A stretch of 56,637 nucleotides of DNA from Desulfobacterales bacterium (GTDB lineage: Bacteria > Desulfobacterota > Desulfobacteria > Desulfobacterales > JAAELO01), in the NCBI GenBank assembly GCA_024226555.1, contig JAAELO010000512.1, positions 1 to 56,637 on the forward strand, in the 5' to 3' direction. The position numbers and the translations under genes are program-made. Of this stretch, positions 33,239 to 42,305 are shown piece by piece (within the stretch, counting starts at the first letter, position 1; each line of letters begins with the position of its first letter). The notes beneath the pieces were generated by a model. That model had not been told where the DNA came from and did not search any database. It saw only the letters and a list, made by a program, of their open reading frames with translations.

Positions 33239-34366
33239 CTACTTTTTTGTATAAGTCTTACCTTCCCAAACAAAAGTATCCCCAGATTTCATAGCTTTAA
33301 TTTCTTCTTCTGTACTTTCTTTAATTTCAGCTGGGCCTTCTACTTCATTCTTCGCAACTTTCTCCCAGCCGCCAATCATTTCAGTTGGAGTACCAAATAC
33401 AGAATCTTTTACATCAAGCCAAGTCTCTTTAATATTATTAAACATTCCTTCTTTATCTTCTCTTTCTATAGGAACCTCGTGTATTTTAGCTTTCCATACA
33501 TACTTATGAGTATTTGATAATTTATTAAACTGTCGTATAGATTCTGAGTTTTTATCAAACAAATGGCTAGCCATATTTCCATCTTTATCTACAGCGTTAA
33601 TTTGCTTTTCTATACCCAAAAGAGTCTGATCTGTTTTATCAACAGCTGTACCGCTAGGAGCTTCATCTTTTGGGGTAATTTCAGATCTCTTCTTATACCT
33701 AACTTTTCCATCTTTACTTACAACTTTAACAAGTGTTTTATCGTTACTCTCTACTCCTGCCCATCTAGCTCCAGGATCTCCAGTAAGCTTTTGCAAATCA
33801 AGAACATCTCCGTGCTTTAAATCCCGCGTTGATACAGCGATAAACTTTCTATTCCCATCTCCATCTATCCAGGCTTTATACTCTGCAGTTCCTCTATTAC
33901 CTACTTTTCCTGCTTCAGTCATAAAACCTTCATAAATTCTTCGAAGTTTTTCTTGGTTCTCTTTTGTTATTCTATAGCCTGTCGGTGAACTTACATCTTT
34001 TTGTTTATACCTATCAAGATTCGGTAGTAACATTTCAGCATGATCAGCATAATCGCCACTTTTAAGTCTCTCTTGAAACTCTGATAAAGCTTTCCCTGTA
34101 TCATCATAAATAGTAGAATACCCGACACCCATCACGTTTCTTATAGCTTTAGCGCCGTTAAGCGTATTCTGTAATTCTTGCTCTTTAAGTATAGCATTTT
34201 TTATAGCTCTATCTGTTTTAATAGCTTCTGGAGAAAGTTTTATATCAAGCAAAGCGTTTTGTTTATCACGAGTTACTTGCCTTTCTCTAGATTCCTTTCT
34301 TCGATCCATACGATCTAAACCTTCTGTTATATCAATTCCCTTTGTATTAAGTGCTGGTAACGTCAT
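33239..34366 (-). CDS. Probable ejection or virion protein
   Basis: 375 residues, charged, mostly helical, Lys-rich. It lies between the gp7-like and giant ejection protein genes, as P22 gp20 does between gp7 and gp16, so it is the likely second ejection protein. The assignment rests on position and composition. AAAGGAG upstream. Confidence 0.7.
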   Translation of the reverse strand: MTLPALNTKGIDITEGLDRMDRRKESRERQVTRDKQNALLDIKLSPEAIKTDRAIKNAILKEQELQNTLNGAKAIRNVMGVGYSTIYDDTGKALSEFQERLKSGDYADHAEMLLPNLDRYKQKDVSSPTGYRITKENQEKLRRIYEGFMTEAGKVGNRGTAEYKAWIDGDGNRKFIAVSTRDLKHGDVLDLQKLTGDPGARWAGVESNDKTLVKVVSKDGKVRYKKRSEITPKDEAPSGTAVDKTDQTLLGIEKQINAVDKDGNMASHLFDKNSESIRQFNKLSNTHKYVWKAKIHEVPIEREDKEGMFNNIKETWLDVKDSVFGTPTEMIGGWEKVAKNEVEGPAEIKESTEEEIKAMKSGDTFVWEGKTYTKK

Positions 34367-34378
34367 TTCATTTCTCCT

Positions 34379-35140
34379 TTATCTTGCAAGGTCTGATGGA
34401 TTAAAAGAACTGCCTGTAGTAGTCAACCCTCCTCCGCTACTGTAAGAGCTTACTACATTCTGAGCTGCAGCATTAGTAGCAGGTCTATTTTTCCACTGAT
34501 CAAACAACGCCATAGCATTATTTACATTTGACTGACCTGCGCCAGTAATAGAGTTCATTGCATTTATATTTCCTGCAGCTATAGCATTTCCTGCAGCTAC
34601 CTGTAAACCACCGGCTGTATTCTGACCAGACAATAAAGTATTTCCAACGTTTGATCCAAGATTAGCACTTTGTCCAGCTGTTTGACTTGCAGTAGATTGA
34701 CCGACACCTGCAAGACTTTGCAACGGAGTTAAACTTTCATAGTGTCTACGAAGGAAATTATCATAATCATTTGTAGCAAAATTCTGTCCATACTTCAACA
34801 GTGCTTTCTGTTCTGCTCCTCCAAGTAAATTCCCTCTTGCGGCTGCTCCACGTTCAATAGCTTTTTGACCTTCCGCAAGTCTAAATTCATACCCAGGACT
34901 TGATTCAAAATCTCCAGGCCCTTCTGCAATTTTTAATTGTAAGTCTGTAAGTGCCTTTCCTCCTGCCTCTCTCCAAGGAGCTGTATCTGCTCTAGCTTGT
35001 GCATTCATTTCTTTCTGGAATGCTATTGCCTCTCGAGTTGCCGCTAAAGTATCTCTGGATACTCGTTTAGCAGTTTTTGCCTGCTCTTCACCAGTTTCTT
35101 TTGACGACATAGCCCCCATTGCTCCGGACATTGCTGACAT
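34379..35140 (-). CDS. P22 gp7-like DNA ejection protein
   Basis: 253 residues. The pattern 'APWREAGGKALTDLQ', 'SPGYEFRLAEGQKAIERGAAARG', 'YDNFLRRHYESLTPLQSLAGVGQ' is typical of gp7-like DNA transfer proteins; the C-terminal half is Gly/Ala/Asn-rich low complexity. It is packaged in the head and enters the cell with the DNA. AAAGGAG upstream. Confidence 0.82.
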   Translation of the reverse strand: MSAMSGAMGAMSSKETGEEQAKTAKRVSRDTLAATREAIAFQKEMNAQARADTAPWREAGGKALTDLQLKIAEGPGDFESSPGYEFRLAEGQKAIERGAAARGNLLGGAEQKALLKYGQNFATNDYDNFLRRHYESLTPLQSLAGVGQSTASQTAGQSANLGSNVGNTLLSGQNTAGGLQVAAGNAIAAGNINAMNSITGAGQSNVNNAMALFDQWKNRPATNAAAQNVVSSYSSGGGLTTTGSSFNPSDLAR

Positions 35141-35142
35141 AA

Positions 35143-35604
35143 CTAAATCTCCTTTATATAGTGTAACTCCAATAACTTATAACCACTTTTTTCATAAAAC
35201 TTTTTAAGTGAATCAGGATAAGAATCTACCATATGAACCATTCCAAGTTTTTTACACCCAAGCTTTTTAGCCTCTAGCTCAAACCTATCAAAAAGCTTTT
35301 TACCAAGACCTTTATATCTCGGATCAACAAACCAAAAGGCTTCTATTGCCATTTTCTTTCCATCATGTAAATCATTAGTAATTATAAATCCAATAGTTCC
35401 CTGGATTTGCTTTTCTTCAGTTTCTGCATAGTAAATCTTACAGACGCCCTTTTCAAGAAGTTCTTGATAACTATCATGAGCATACTGTACATCAACAGTA
35501 ATTTCACTACTTGCATCTTCAAACGCTTTCATAAATTCAGTATGTCTTAAAGTACCTCTAGCTTCTTCTGCTGTCCACTCTTTAATTTCACCGTGTTCTT
35601 TCAT
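35143..35604 (-). CDS. GNAT-type N-acetyltransferase
   Basis: 153 residues. The acetyl-CoA loop is 'RYKGLGKKL', after the strand 'AIEAFWFVDP', and the C-terminus 'FYEKSGYKLLELHY' is typical of GNAT folds. Its start overlaps the stop of the radical SAM gene as TAATG, so it is translationally coupled. Last gene of the modification cassette; it probably acetylates an amine made or exposed by the other enzymes (inference). Confidence 0.87.
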   Translation of the reverse strand: MKEHGEIKEWTAEEARGTLRHTEFMKAFEDASSEITVDVQYAHDSYQELLEKGVCKIYYAETEEKQIQGTIGFIITNDLHDGKKMAIEAFWFVDPRYKGLGKKLFDRFELEAKKLGCKKLGMVHMVDSYPDSLKKFYEKSGYKLLELHYIKEI

Positions 35605-36551
35605 TATGCCGCCTCCATTTTAGCAATCCCCTCATTGATCATAAGACCAAGTGGAATTGGGTAAAGTTTATTATTTTCAGTAACCATTTTTGGTGAGCAA
35701 TTTACTCCATCTATATCCATTGCCGTTCTTGCTGGCGAACAACATAAACTTACAATACCATTTTCTGTCAGGTAATTTAAATTATAAATCGTATTACCTC
35801 CCATTTTATCTGTAGTCTTAGCTTTTGGATAATGCTTCTCAAACTCACCAGCCATTTGAGACAGATAAATTGTTTTCTCTTCTTCCTGCGCCCATGTATT
35901 AAAAGGGCTACGTACTCTTATATTAAGTATAACATCATTCCACTCTTTCCAGATAGCTAAAACTTTCTCAATTTCTTTTACAGACTGAATTGCAAACATT
36001 GCAACATCTATTTTATACCCGAGTCTTCTTATATTCTCCAACGCTTCAAATTTAACTGCCGGCGCGTCTGGATGAATGCTAATAACAGCGTAAATCTTTT
36101 TATTAAAGCTTGCTACATCAATATACTCATGAAGGAAATTTATATCAGCAAACTTAATTCCATTAGTAAGACAATAATTAGCATTAGTTGTATTTGCAAG
36201 TATGTCAAGTATTTCTGGATGCATTGTAGGTTCTCCACCACTGAACCACATAGTATAATTTTGTAAATACCTAGCCTTGTCATAAATCCAATCTACAGGT
36301 TTATGGGTTTTACTAACTGGGTAATAACACAATTTACACTTAGTATTACAGTCATTAGTTATATTAAGCATTACAGCATTATAATAAGCCCAATTCTTTT
36401 GAGTCCCGTGTATGCAGTAAAACTCTGTATCCACTTCCATGATACCGTTAAATCTCCCATGTGTTTCACAAACACTATCCATATACACCCTATCGCTAAT
36501 AACAACCTTCGCTTCTGCTTCTTTATAGCACTTTGGACAAATTGATTTCAT
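35604..36551 (-). CDS. Radical SAM enzyme with N-terminal zinc ribbon
   Basis: 315 residues. The 4Fe-4S motif CNTKCKLC spans 68-75 (Cys68, Cys72, Cys75), with 'FSGGEPT' as the SAM-binding GGE motif. Residues 5-31 have the CPKC...C-x2-H ribbon seen in Tes/MJ0619-like radical SAM proteins. A Cys-rich end (LCCS...C) may hold another cluster. The substrate is unknown; peptide or nucleotide-sugar chemistry is possible. Starts at an ATGA overlap with the glycosyltransferase gene. Confidence 0.87.
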   Translation of the reverse strand: MKSICPKCYKEAEAKVVISDRVYMDSVCETHGRFNGIMEVDTEFYCIHGTQKNWAYYNAVMLNITNDCNTKCKLCYYPVSKTHKPVDWIYDKARYLQNYTMWFSGGEPTMHPEILDILANTTNANYCLTNGIKFADINFLHEYIDVASFNKKIYAVISIHPDAPAVKFEALENIRRLGYKIDVAMFAIQSVKEIEKVLAIWKEWNDVILNIRVRSPFNTWAQEEEKTIYLSQMAGEFEKHYPKAKTTDKMGGNTIYNLNYLTENGIVSLCCSPARTAMDIDGVNCSPKMVTENNKLYPIPLGLMINEGIAKMEAA

Positions 36552-37141
36552 TGTTTAGCCGCCTCTCTATAATCTCTTGAACATTCATAATTAAGATACC
36601 CATTATTCTCATGCTGTCTCCAATAATACCCTACAGTTTCAATATGTTTCCTTTCGTACTGCATTAATTCAGTTTTAAGATACTCTTCTGGAAGCTCTTT
36701 TAACTGCTTCATAATATATTTAATTCTAGAAGTAATTAATTCTCTTCTAAAAGTAAGTATATGATGGCAATGCATATTCTCCCCAATGTCTACAAAACCA
36801 AGTATATACTTTGTATAAAGCTTAGGGTCAGAACTCCAACCAGGCTGTAATATATTCCCACTTTCGTCTATAAGCATTTCATCTGTATAACACCACGGAA
36901 CACCAGTATCCATTACATCATTTATTTTCTTAAATATTCCTGGTTCAATAAGATCATCGTAATCTACAAAACTAACATAATCACTAGTTCCTGTTAAAAA
37001 TCCCTTTACTCTACCAGCTCCAATATTATCATCATTCTTTAAAACGAACAAATTTATACACTCTTCTTTTCCTAGTTGTTTAAGAAGTTGAGGAAAGAAA
37101 ACTCTTTCATCGTTGTGTCTAAGACAATGTACATCTATCAT
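36548..37141 (-). CDS. GT-A-type glycosyltransferase
   Basis: 197 residues from ATG 37141 (AAAGGAG 10 bases upstream). 'LKNDDNIGAGRVKGFLTGTSDYVSFVDYDDLI' matches the family 2-like GT-A core with the DxD metal site at 60-63. His residues in the second half are typical. The N-terminus is short, so it may lack part of a standard GT2 fold or act with a partner. Overlaps the B12/radical SAM gene by 23 bases. The acceptor is unknown: virion protein, DNA base or surface glycan. Confidence 0.75.
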   Translation of the reverse strand: MIDVHCLRHNDERVFFPQLLKQLGKEECINLFVLKNDDNIGAGRVKGFLTGTSDYVSFVDYDDLIEPGIFKKINDVMDTGVPWCYTDEMLIDESGNILQPGWSSDPKLYTKYILGFVDIGENMHCHHILTFRRELITSRIKYIMKQLKELPEEYLKTELMQYERKHIETVGYYWRQHENNGYLNYECSRDYREAAKQ

Positions 37142-38237
37142 TTGCTCTTTGCTCCTTTCTTTCGTTGCAGCTTTTAAGTGCTGGAAACTGATACATACCA
37201 TGAGCTTCGATGTATTTACCAAATTCAAGGTCTAGAAATTCTTCTTGTTCTTCTGTAATCAATCGAGTCTTTCCATCTTTAGTTCCAACAAACGGCTGAA
37301 CTAAAGCGGGGAATACATTATACCCTCTTGGAATAAGGCTAATTTCAGTAGTTATATCTTCATAACTTTCATTTTCAAATCCAACCAAGATACTCGAATG
37401 GTAACTTATATCGTACTTATGCAGTAAGTCTAAAGTGTTTATAATACTCTCTGCTTTAATTCCTTTACTCATTGCATCAAGTTTTACTTGATTAAAGCTC
37501 TCAACTCCAACTACAAAGTAATTACAGTTACTTTCTTTTGCAGCTTTTACCATTTCTTCATCAAAAGGTTCGCAACGAATACTTGCTCCCCATTCTAAAT
37601 CCTTTCCTTTCATCCAGTTGCAAATTTTCATAAATCTTGACTTTGACAAATTAAGAGTATTATCATTAAACACGATGCTTTCTATTTCATACTTTCTTTT
37701 ATAATACTCAATTTCTCCAAAAACCTTTCCAAGACTTCTAACTCTAAACTTACAGATCTGTGTACAAAACGTACAAGAATGTGGACAACCTCTAGAAGTC
37801 AATACGCCCATATATTTCAAACTATGTCTTTTATGATACTCTTCTACCCCGAAGCCTTCGTAATCGGGCAAGGGAAAATCGTCAATATTTGACGTTTCTT
37901 CAAATTCACCAACGATTATCTGATCAACATACTTCCCCATAACTTCGGGGATATACGTTGCAAGTGCTCCACCAAGCACAGTCCAGATTCCCATTTCCTT
38001 ACAAAGCGTAGCGTCTCTAACTATACTCTTAGCGAATTCTTCAAATCCAGTAAAACATACTACATCTTGATCTTTTACTTCCTCTATAAAATCGTAGTCC
38101 CAGAGGTTATAATTCAGTACTTTTACTTCATGCCCTTGTAGTTTCAAAGTACTAGAAACGTACATAAACCCCAGCGGATAACAACAAGGATCATCTAACG
38201 CTACATCGTACTTATGACAAACTAAACATATTTTCAT
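37119..38237 (-). CDS. B12-binding-domain radical SAM enzyme
   Basis: 372 residues. Residues 1-110 form a Rossmann-like domain resembling B12-binding domains of class B radical SAM enzymes ('PLGFMYVSSTLKLQGHEVKVLN', 'VLGG', 'VGE'), but I do not see the DxHxxG motif, so B12 may bind without it. The cluster motif CPHSCTFC is at 151-158. Typical family reactions are methylations or ring rearrangements. First gene of the cassette. Confidence 0.87.
   Translation of the reverse strand: MKICLVCHKYDVALDDPCCYPLGFMYVSSTLKLQGHEVKVLNYNLWDYDFIEEVKDQDVVCFTGFEEFAKSIVRDATLCKEMGIWTVLGGALATYIPEVMGKYVDQIIVGEFEETSNIDDFPLPDYEGFGVEEYHKRHSLKYMGVLTSRGCPHSCTFCTQICKFRVRSLGKVFGEIEYYKRKYEIESIVFNDNTLNLSKSRFMKICNWMKGKDLEWGASIRCEPFDEEMVKAAKESNCNYFVVGVESFNQVKLDAMSKGIKAESIINTLDLLHKYDISYHSSILVGFENESYEDITTEISLIPRGYNVFPALVQPFVGTKDGKTRLITEEQEEFLDLEFGKYIEAHGMYQFPALKSCNERKEQRANDRCTLS
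37881..37893. repeat. Dispersed palindrome GTCAA-TAT-TTGAC
   Basis: Perfect arms followed by GTTTCTT. Inside the B12/radical SAM gene; the codons read Thr-Ser-Asn-Ile-Asp, the same frame as the copy in the giant ejection gene. Confidence 0.75.
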
Positions 38238-38252
38238 TTCACCGCCCTCCTT

Positions 38253-38888
38253 TTAATGTTTATCTGTGTGTTCATACCATATAAGTTCCATACTAAATTG
38301 TAAATTACCGCTTCCTGTATTATCTCCAACTACTCTAAAGTAGTAAGTTGTATTAGCTTTTAAAATGTATTCATCTGTATGGGCGTGGCCATCACTTGCT
38401 GTTTTACCTTTTTTACCGCCTAATATTTCTGTATGTAAAACGGTTCCATCGCCGCTAACTGGAGTTGTGTCCCCATCTAGAACTAACGAAACTTCGTTAA
38501 CTGCAGGAGTTCCTCTTACAGACGATACTATACTTTCATTATCAGAATTTCTATTTCTGTTTCTTGGCTCATAAAATGTAGTTGGATAATTAGCAACATC
38601 AATCGTAGGAGCTTCAAGAATATCAAATGTTGATTTATCTGCCACATCAATCTGATAAACTAAATGTAAATATTTTGTAGTATCTGGAGTAGTAAACAAA
38701 ACTCCCATTTCGCCATTCTTAGCGAAAGTTAAATCAACTAAATGAACACAAAATGTAGATCCTCCATGAATCTCATGGTGAGCATAATCTACAGTTTGAA
38801 GAGAATTAGTACTTGCATCTATTCTAGCTTCATCTGTTTCTCCATCACCACTACCCCATCTACCATTTATAAGTTTCCAAAGACTCAT
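38253..38888 (-). CDS. Probable virion/tail surface protein
   Basis: 211 residues, rich in Thr, Asp and Gly with alternating beta-strand patterns ('TYYFRVVGDNTGSGNLQFSMELIW'), like a beta-sandwich decoration or tail protein. It follows the tail accessory genes. Starts one base before the preceding gene's end. Function from context only. Confidence 0.65.
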   Translation of the reverse strand: MSLWKLINGRWGSGDGETDEARIDASTNSLQTVDYAHHEIHGGSTFCVHLVDLTFAKNGEMGVLFTTPDTTKYLHLVYQIDVADKSTFDILEAPTIDVANYPTTFYEPRNRNRNSDNESIVSSVRGTPAVNEVSLVLDGDTTPVSGDGTVLHTEILGGKKGKTASDGHAHTDEYILKANTTYYFRVVGDNTGSGNLQFSMELIWYEHTDKH

Positions 38889-39539
38889 TTAAAACCACCC
38901 TTTAGTTGCATTATAATGAATATCTATTATTTCTCCAGATGCTAAACTTGAAGCGACTCCAGCCCCAGCGCCAAATAACTCTTCCGTACCATCTGGGTCA
39001 ACAGTTAAAGTATTACTTCCACAATTTATTATTTTAAACTCTTGTCCTTCTACACCAACTGGAAGTGTAGCAGTAAAACTCCCTCCATCAGTATCACAAA
39101 ATACTACATGATCAGATGATAAAATAGTATAAGTTGTTGTAACTTTAACGGTTTTAACAATCAACCTAGCTGAAGATATAAGACCAGCTGAAAATGTAGC
39201 ATCCCCTGTAGTTGTTGTTGTACCTGGAAAAATTAAATTACTTGGAAATGAAAGTGTTATAGTCCCATCCCCATCATCTGTCACAGTTATTTGGTTTGCA
39301 TTTCCAGCTATCCAAGCTTTAAGGTCACCAACTGAAACAAGTGCTTTATCCCCATCTGACGCAATTAGTCTATTTGTAGTAAGATTACCTAACGTTAGCG
39401 ATCCAAATTCTAAATCATCACCACTAAAACTTTCTGAAGCCATTAGTCTATCAAAATACTTTACCCAAACATTAGACATAGTATTTGATTCATTAAACAT
39501 AGCCTCTTTTATTGGAGCTTTTAATGTCATACTGTACAC
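38889..39539 (-). CDS. Probable tail or fibre-type structural protein
   Basis: 216 residues. A helical start followed by short repeats of beta sequence ('GSLTLGNLTTNRLIAS'), then a beta-rich C-terminal domain. This resembles trimeric tail fibre or needle proteins. It comes right after the gp10-like gene, where P22 has the gp26 tail needle, but no sequence match to gp26 is claimed. Confidence 0.65.
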   Translation of the reverse strand: MYSMTLKAPIKEAMFNESNTMSNVWVKYFDRLMASESFSGDDLEFGSLTLGNLTTNRLIASDGDKALVSVGDLKAWIAGNANQITVTDDGDGTITLSFPSNLIFPGTTTTTGDATFSAGLISSARLIVKTVKVTTTYTILSSDHVVFCDTDGGSFTATLPVGVEGQEFKIINCGSNTLTVDPDGTEELFGAGAGVASSLASGEIIDIHYNATKGWF

Positions 39540-41050
39540 TCCTCAACTTCAGCATACGCTGCAAGCATTACAATTTTAACTGGATCAGTCATTGTTATAC
39601 GGTAAATTCTATTTCTTGATTTCCCAAGCCTTCTTCTTACTACTCGAGTTGTAAACTCATTATACAAACCTAGACTAGTTGAATACTCACTTGAAAAAGT
39701 ATGTCCTCCATCATCTGACCAAGCAAAAGTTGCAGTAGGATTATATCCATCCGCTTCTTCAGCAACATCAAGTCCAACACCTGTCTCAAAATCAACTTCT
39801 AATCTATGCCATATAATATTCTTTCTTTCTTTATTAACTGTCGGAGATGTACGAATTCTTCTAATTGTGTTATCATCATCAGCATATACATCTATATCTA
39901 ATTCAAAAAGTTGCCCATAGGTATAATCACCAATAATATACTTACCATCAAACTTCACGCAACTGTTCATTCTATGCCTACTATACACATCAGCTACATC
40001 AGTAAAACTTTGCCATTCGTGCCAGAAATCTGTCGTTACATCATAAACCCAAGTTTTCATTTCTGTAGGGAAAGTTAAAACATAAAAAATATGACCCATA
40101 AGAGTATATGTAAACCCTTTTGCGTCAGTTGTAGTATCATACGTAGAAATTTGATAATCAATATGTACAGTAGAAACCGTATCAAACTGATAACCTCTTG
40201 AACGAATAATCCTTTTCTCGTTAGATAGCCAATAAATAATCCCATTAATTTTTACAGCAGAAGCTCTTGCTTGTATACCAAGTTCTAGTATTGCACCTGA
40301 AATTCTAGTAAACGGAAAATCTACATTTCCAGAGTTATAAAAAACTTCTGTTGTCTCTTCTCCAAATACCCAAAGATCATTAGCGTTAGATAATACAAGT
40401 AACGCTGCATCTGGATTTGCTTCTGCTGTAGTAAATTCTAACGGGTCCCAAGATGTGCCATCGTATAATCCTGAAATATATATTCTTCCTAAATCTGATG
40501 TTATAATAAAATAACCATCTTGAAATGTTACGCTTGTTGCTACCGGAAAATCTCCATCAGCAATCACCGCCAACACGCCAGCGGTAACTAAATATCCTTG
40601 GTCTGTTCCATCAACTACAATTACTTCCGTGCCGTTATCAGCAAAATATATATCTCCAACAGATGTACTAATTGTACCTAACGAAGAATTACTACCATTT
40701 GTTTCTACTTGATTTATTGAAGCATTAACTCCAGTATACATTACGCTACCAAAAGCGTGCGCACCTCTATTTGGTCCTACAACAAGAATTGGATCTCCCA
40801 AAATAGTATCCATTCCTGTATTCCAAAGAGCAGTCATTGCTGTATCCCAATAAGAGGTCATTACTGTATTCCAATAATTATCTAAATAATCAATTATTTC
40901 AGAAAATGACGTTATTCCAGGAGTCCCATACAACGCTACTATATTCTTCGCATCTCGTTGGTCTACAGCAGGAAACAAATTAATACACTCCTGTGCATTA
41001 ATGTTTTTGCTATATCCTGTATACGCTCCACCTACAAAAGGAATTTCCAT
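39527..41050 (-). CDS. P22 gp10-like packaged-DNA stabilisation (tail hub) protein
   Basis: 507 residues. The N-terminus 'PFVGGAYTGYSKNINAQECINLFP' and 'LYGTPGI' are typical of gp10-like proteins, which form the hub of the tail plug below gp4. The remainder is beta-rich with Trp/Asp turns, consistent with a propeller-like fold. P22 gp10 has about 470 residues. Overlaps the next gene by 13 bases. Confidence 0.85.
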   Translation of the reverse strand: MEIPFVGGAYTGYSKNINAQECINLFPAVDQRDAKNIVALYGTPGITSFSEIIDYLDNYWNTVMTSYWDTAMTALWNTGMDTILGDPILVVGPNRGAHAFGSVMYTGVNASINQVETNGSNSSLGTISTSVGDIYFADNGTEVIVVDGTDQGYLVTAGVLAVIADGDFPVATSVTFQDGYFIITSDLGRIYISGLYDGTSWDPLEFTTAEANPDAALLVLSNANDLWVFGEETTEVFYNSGNVDFPFTRISGAILELGIQARASAVKINGIIYWLSNEKRIIRSRGYQFDTVSTVHIDYQISTYDTTTDAKGFTYTLMGHIFYVLTFPTEMKTWVYDVTTDFWHEWQSFTDVADVYSRHRMNSCVKFDGKYIIGDYTYGQLFELDIDVYADDDNTIRRIRTSPTVNKERKNIIWHRLEVDFETGVGLDVAEEADGYNPTATFAWSDDGGHTFSSEYSTSLGLYNEFTTRVVRRRLGKSRNRIYRITMTDPVKIVMLAAYAEVEECTV

Positions 41051-41056
41051 TTAATC

Positions 41057-41770
41057 CTACCTAAAGTAATCTGAGTTTACACTATATCTATTATAGTTAT
41101 TTACTGGTAAAGTAATACCTACAGGCTCTACCTGATTAGACGCGTTTCTATTTGTAATTCTATCATATGAGTTACTAGCTACTGCCGCAACCTCTCTCGA
41201 TACAGACTTTCCAAACTCTGGAGCAATTCGTACCGCTAGATTGTAAATAATAGGTTCTTCATAACTAACAGGCATTTGAAGTGTATCATTTACTGTACCA
41301 AATGAACTTGTTTCAGTAAACGGTTTTAAGCTTTCAAGTTTTAATGTTTCTGCATTAACTGGAATAGGGTGAAGACTTATAGTCACAAGAGGGTAACCGT
41401 AAAGTGGAAATAAATAATACGGTCTACCAGTTGTGGTTTTTAGTGCTAAACTTCTATACTTCCCTTCAGAAATAGTATCTACTTTATGCGTTACTCCACT
41501 AGAGTCTAGAATAGAAACTCCAGTTACTTGATGAGGTCTTGCTGTATTAATATCACCACCAGACCCCCATGTATACTCATAAGTTCCACCAACTAAAGTA
41601 TGATCTTCATGTACTGAAGAAAAAACATTAAGCTTTTCAGCTGCCCAAGATCGAAGCATTACTTGCAAGCTTTCAAGCGCATCTGGTTGTTCATCACTAT
41701 TAAGACTTTCACCGCTAGCAATAACCCCAAGTTTTCTTGCAGCCGCATCGAGTATTTCTGAAACTAGCAT
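41057..41770 (-). CDS. P22 gp4-like tail accessory protein
   Basis: 237 residues. 'EILDAAARKLGVIASGESLNSDEQPDALESLQVMLRSWAAEKLNV' is the signature of gp4-like connector proteins, which bind under the portal. Longer than P22 gp4 (166 residues), with an added beta-rich part. It lies directly before the gp10-like gene, as in P22. Confidence 0.82.
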   Translation of the reverse strand: MLVSEILDAAARKLGVIASGESLNSDEQPDALESLQVMLRSWAAEKLNVFSSVHEDHTLVGGTYEYTWGSGGDINTARPHQVTGVSILDSSGVTHKVDTISEGKYRSLALKTTTGRPYYLFPLYGYPLVTISLHPIPVNAETLKLESLKPFTETSSFGTVNDTLQMPVSYEEPIIYNLAVRIAPEFGKSVSREVAAVASNSYDRITNRNASNQVEPVGITLPVNNYNRYSVNSDYFR

Positions 41771-41772
41771 AA

Positions 41773-42237
41773 CTATTTACCTTTCGTTTTTGAAACTGTC
41801 ATTCCCTTTACTGTTTTCTTTTCGGATTTATCAGTTTCTTCGGGTTTATCAGCTTTCTCTTTCTCTTTCTCTTTCTCTAACTCTTCAATCTTTTTATCTT
41901 TTTCTTCTACAGTTAACTTCAAATCTTTTATTTCTTTCTCTAATTTATCCAGATTTTCTAACTTCTTTTCTAGCTCTTCTGCTTCTTTTTCTTTTCTTTC
42001 CTGCTCTTCTTTTTCAAGCTTCTCTTGTTCTTCTTTCTCTTTCAAAAGTTCTTCAGCTGGCTTTTCAGTCCAACCCTTTTTCTTCATCATTTTTATACTC
42101 TCAACACCTTCATACGTTCTACCTTGCGGGTAATCTTCTCTGTAGAGTTTTAAAGGGCCTCTTTCGCCTACAGCTTTTACCTCTTCCTCTTTTACCGCCT
42201 CTGATCCAAGTAGTTTGTTGTTACTCATTTTAGCCAT
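41773..42237 (-). CDS. Coiled-coil late protein
   Basis: 154 residues from ATG 42237, which has AAAGGAGAAAG upstream; the longer frame from 42279 is less likely. Residues ~60-140 are an unbroken Glu/Lys/Leu coiled coil with tandem Glu-Lys repeats. It lies between coat and tail genes, so it may be a head-completion or scaffold-type factor. Function unknown. Confidence 0.68.
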   Translation of the reverse strand: MAKMSNNKLLGSEAVKEEEVKAVGERGPLKLYREDYPQGRTYEGVESIKMMKKKGWTEKPAEELLKEKEEQEKLEKEEQERKEKEAEELEKKLENLDKLEKEIKDLKLTVEEKDKKIEELEKEKEKEKADKPEETDKSEKKTVKGMTVSKTKGK

Positions 42238-42255
42238 TTTCTTTCTCCTTTGAAG

Positions 42256-42286
42256 TTGGTGGGTGACATAAAGCATCACCCACCAA
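42256..42286 (-). promoter_or_regulatory. Intercistronic hairpin
   Basis: TTGGTGGGTGA (42256-42266) is perfectly complementary to TCACCCACCAA (42276-42286). No T-run follows in the direction of transcription. It is placed between the beta-helix gene and the coiled-coil gene and probably protects or processes the late mRNA. Confidence 0.65.
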
Positions 42287-42305
42287 TTAAAATTAAAAAT
42301 TAAAT

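Noticed and set aside
40005-40030. Minus-strand TGGCACG inside the gp10-like gene
   Set aside because: Followed by AATGGCA rather than N4-TTGC; coding context.
41790-42233. Plus-strand Leu/Ser/Phe-rich frame
   Set aside because: Shadow of the Glu/Lys coiled-coil gene on the minus strand.
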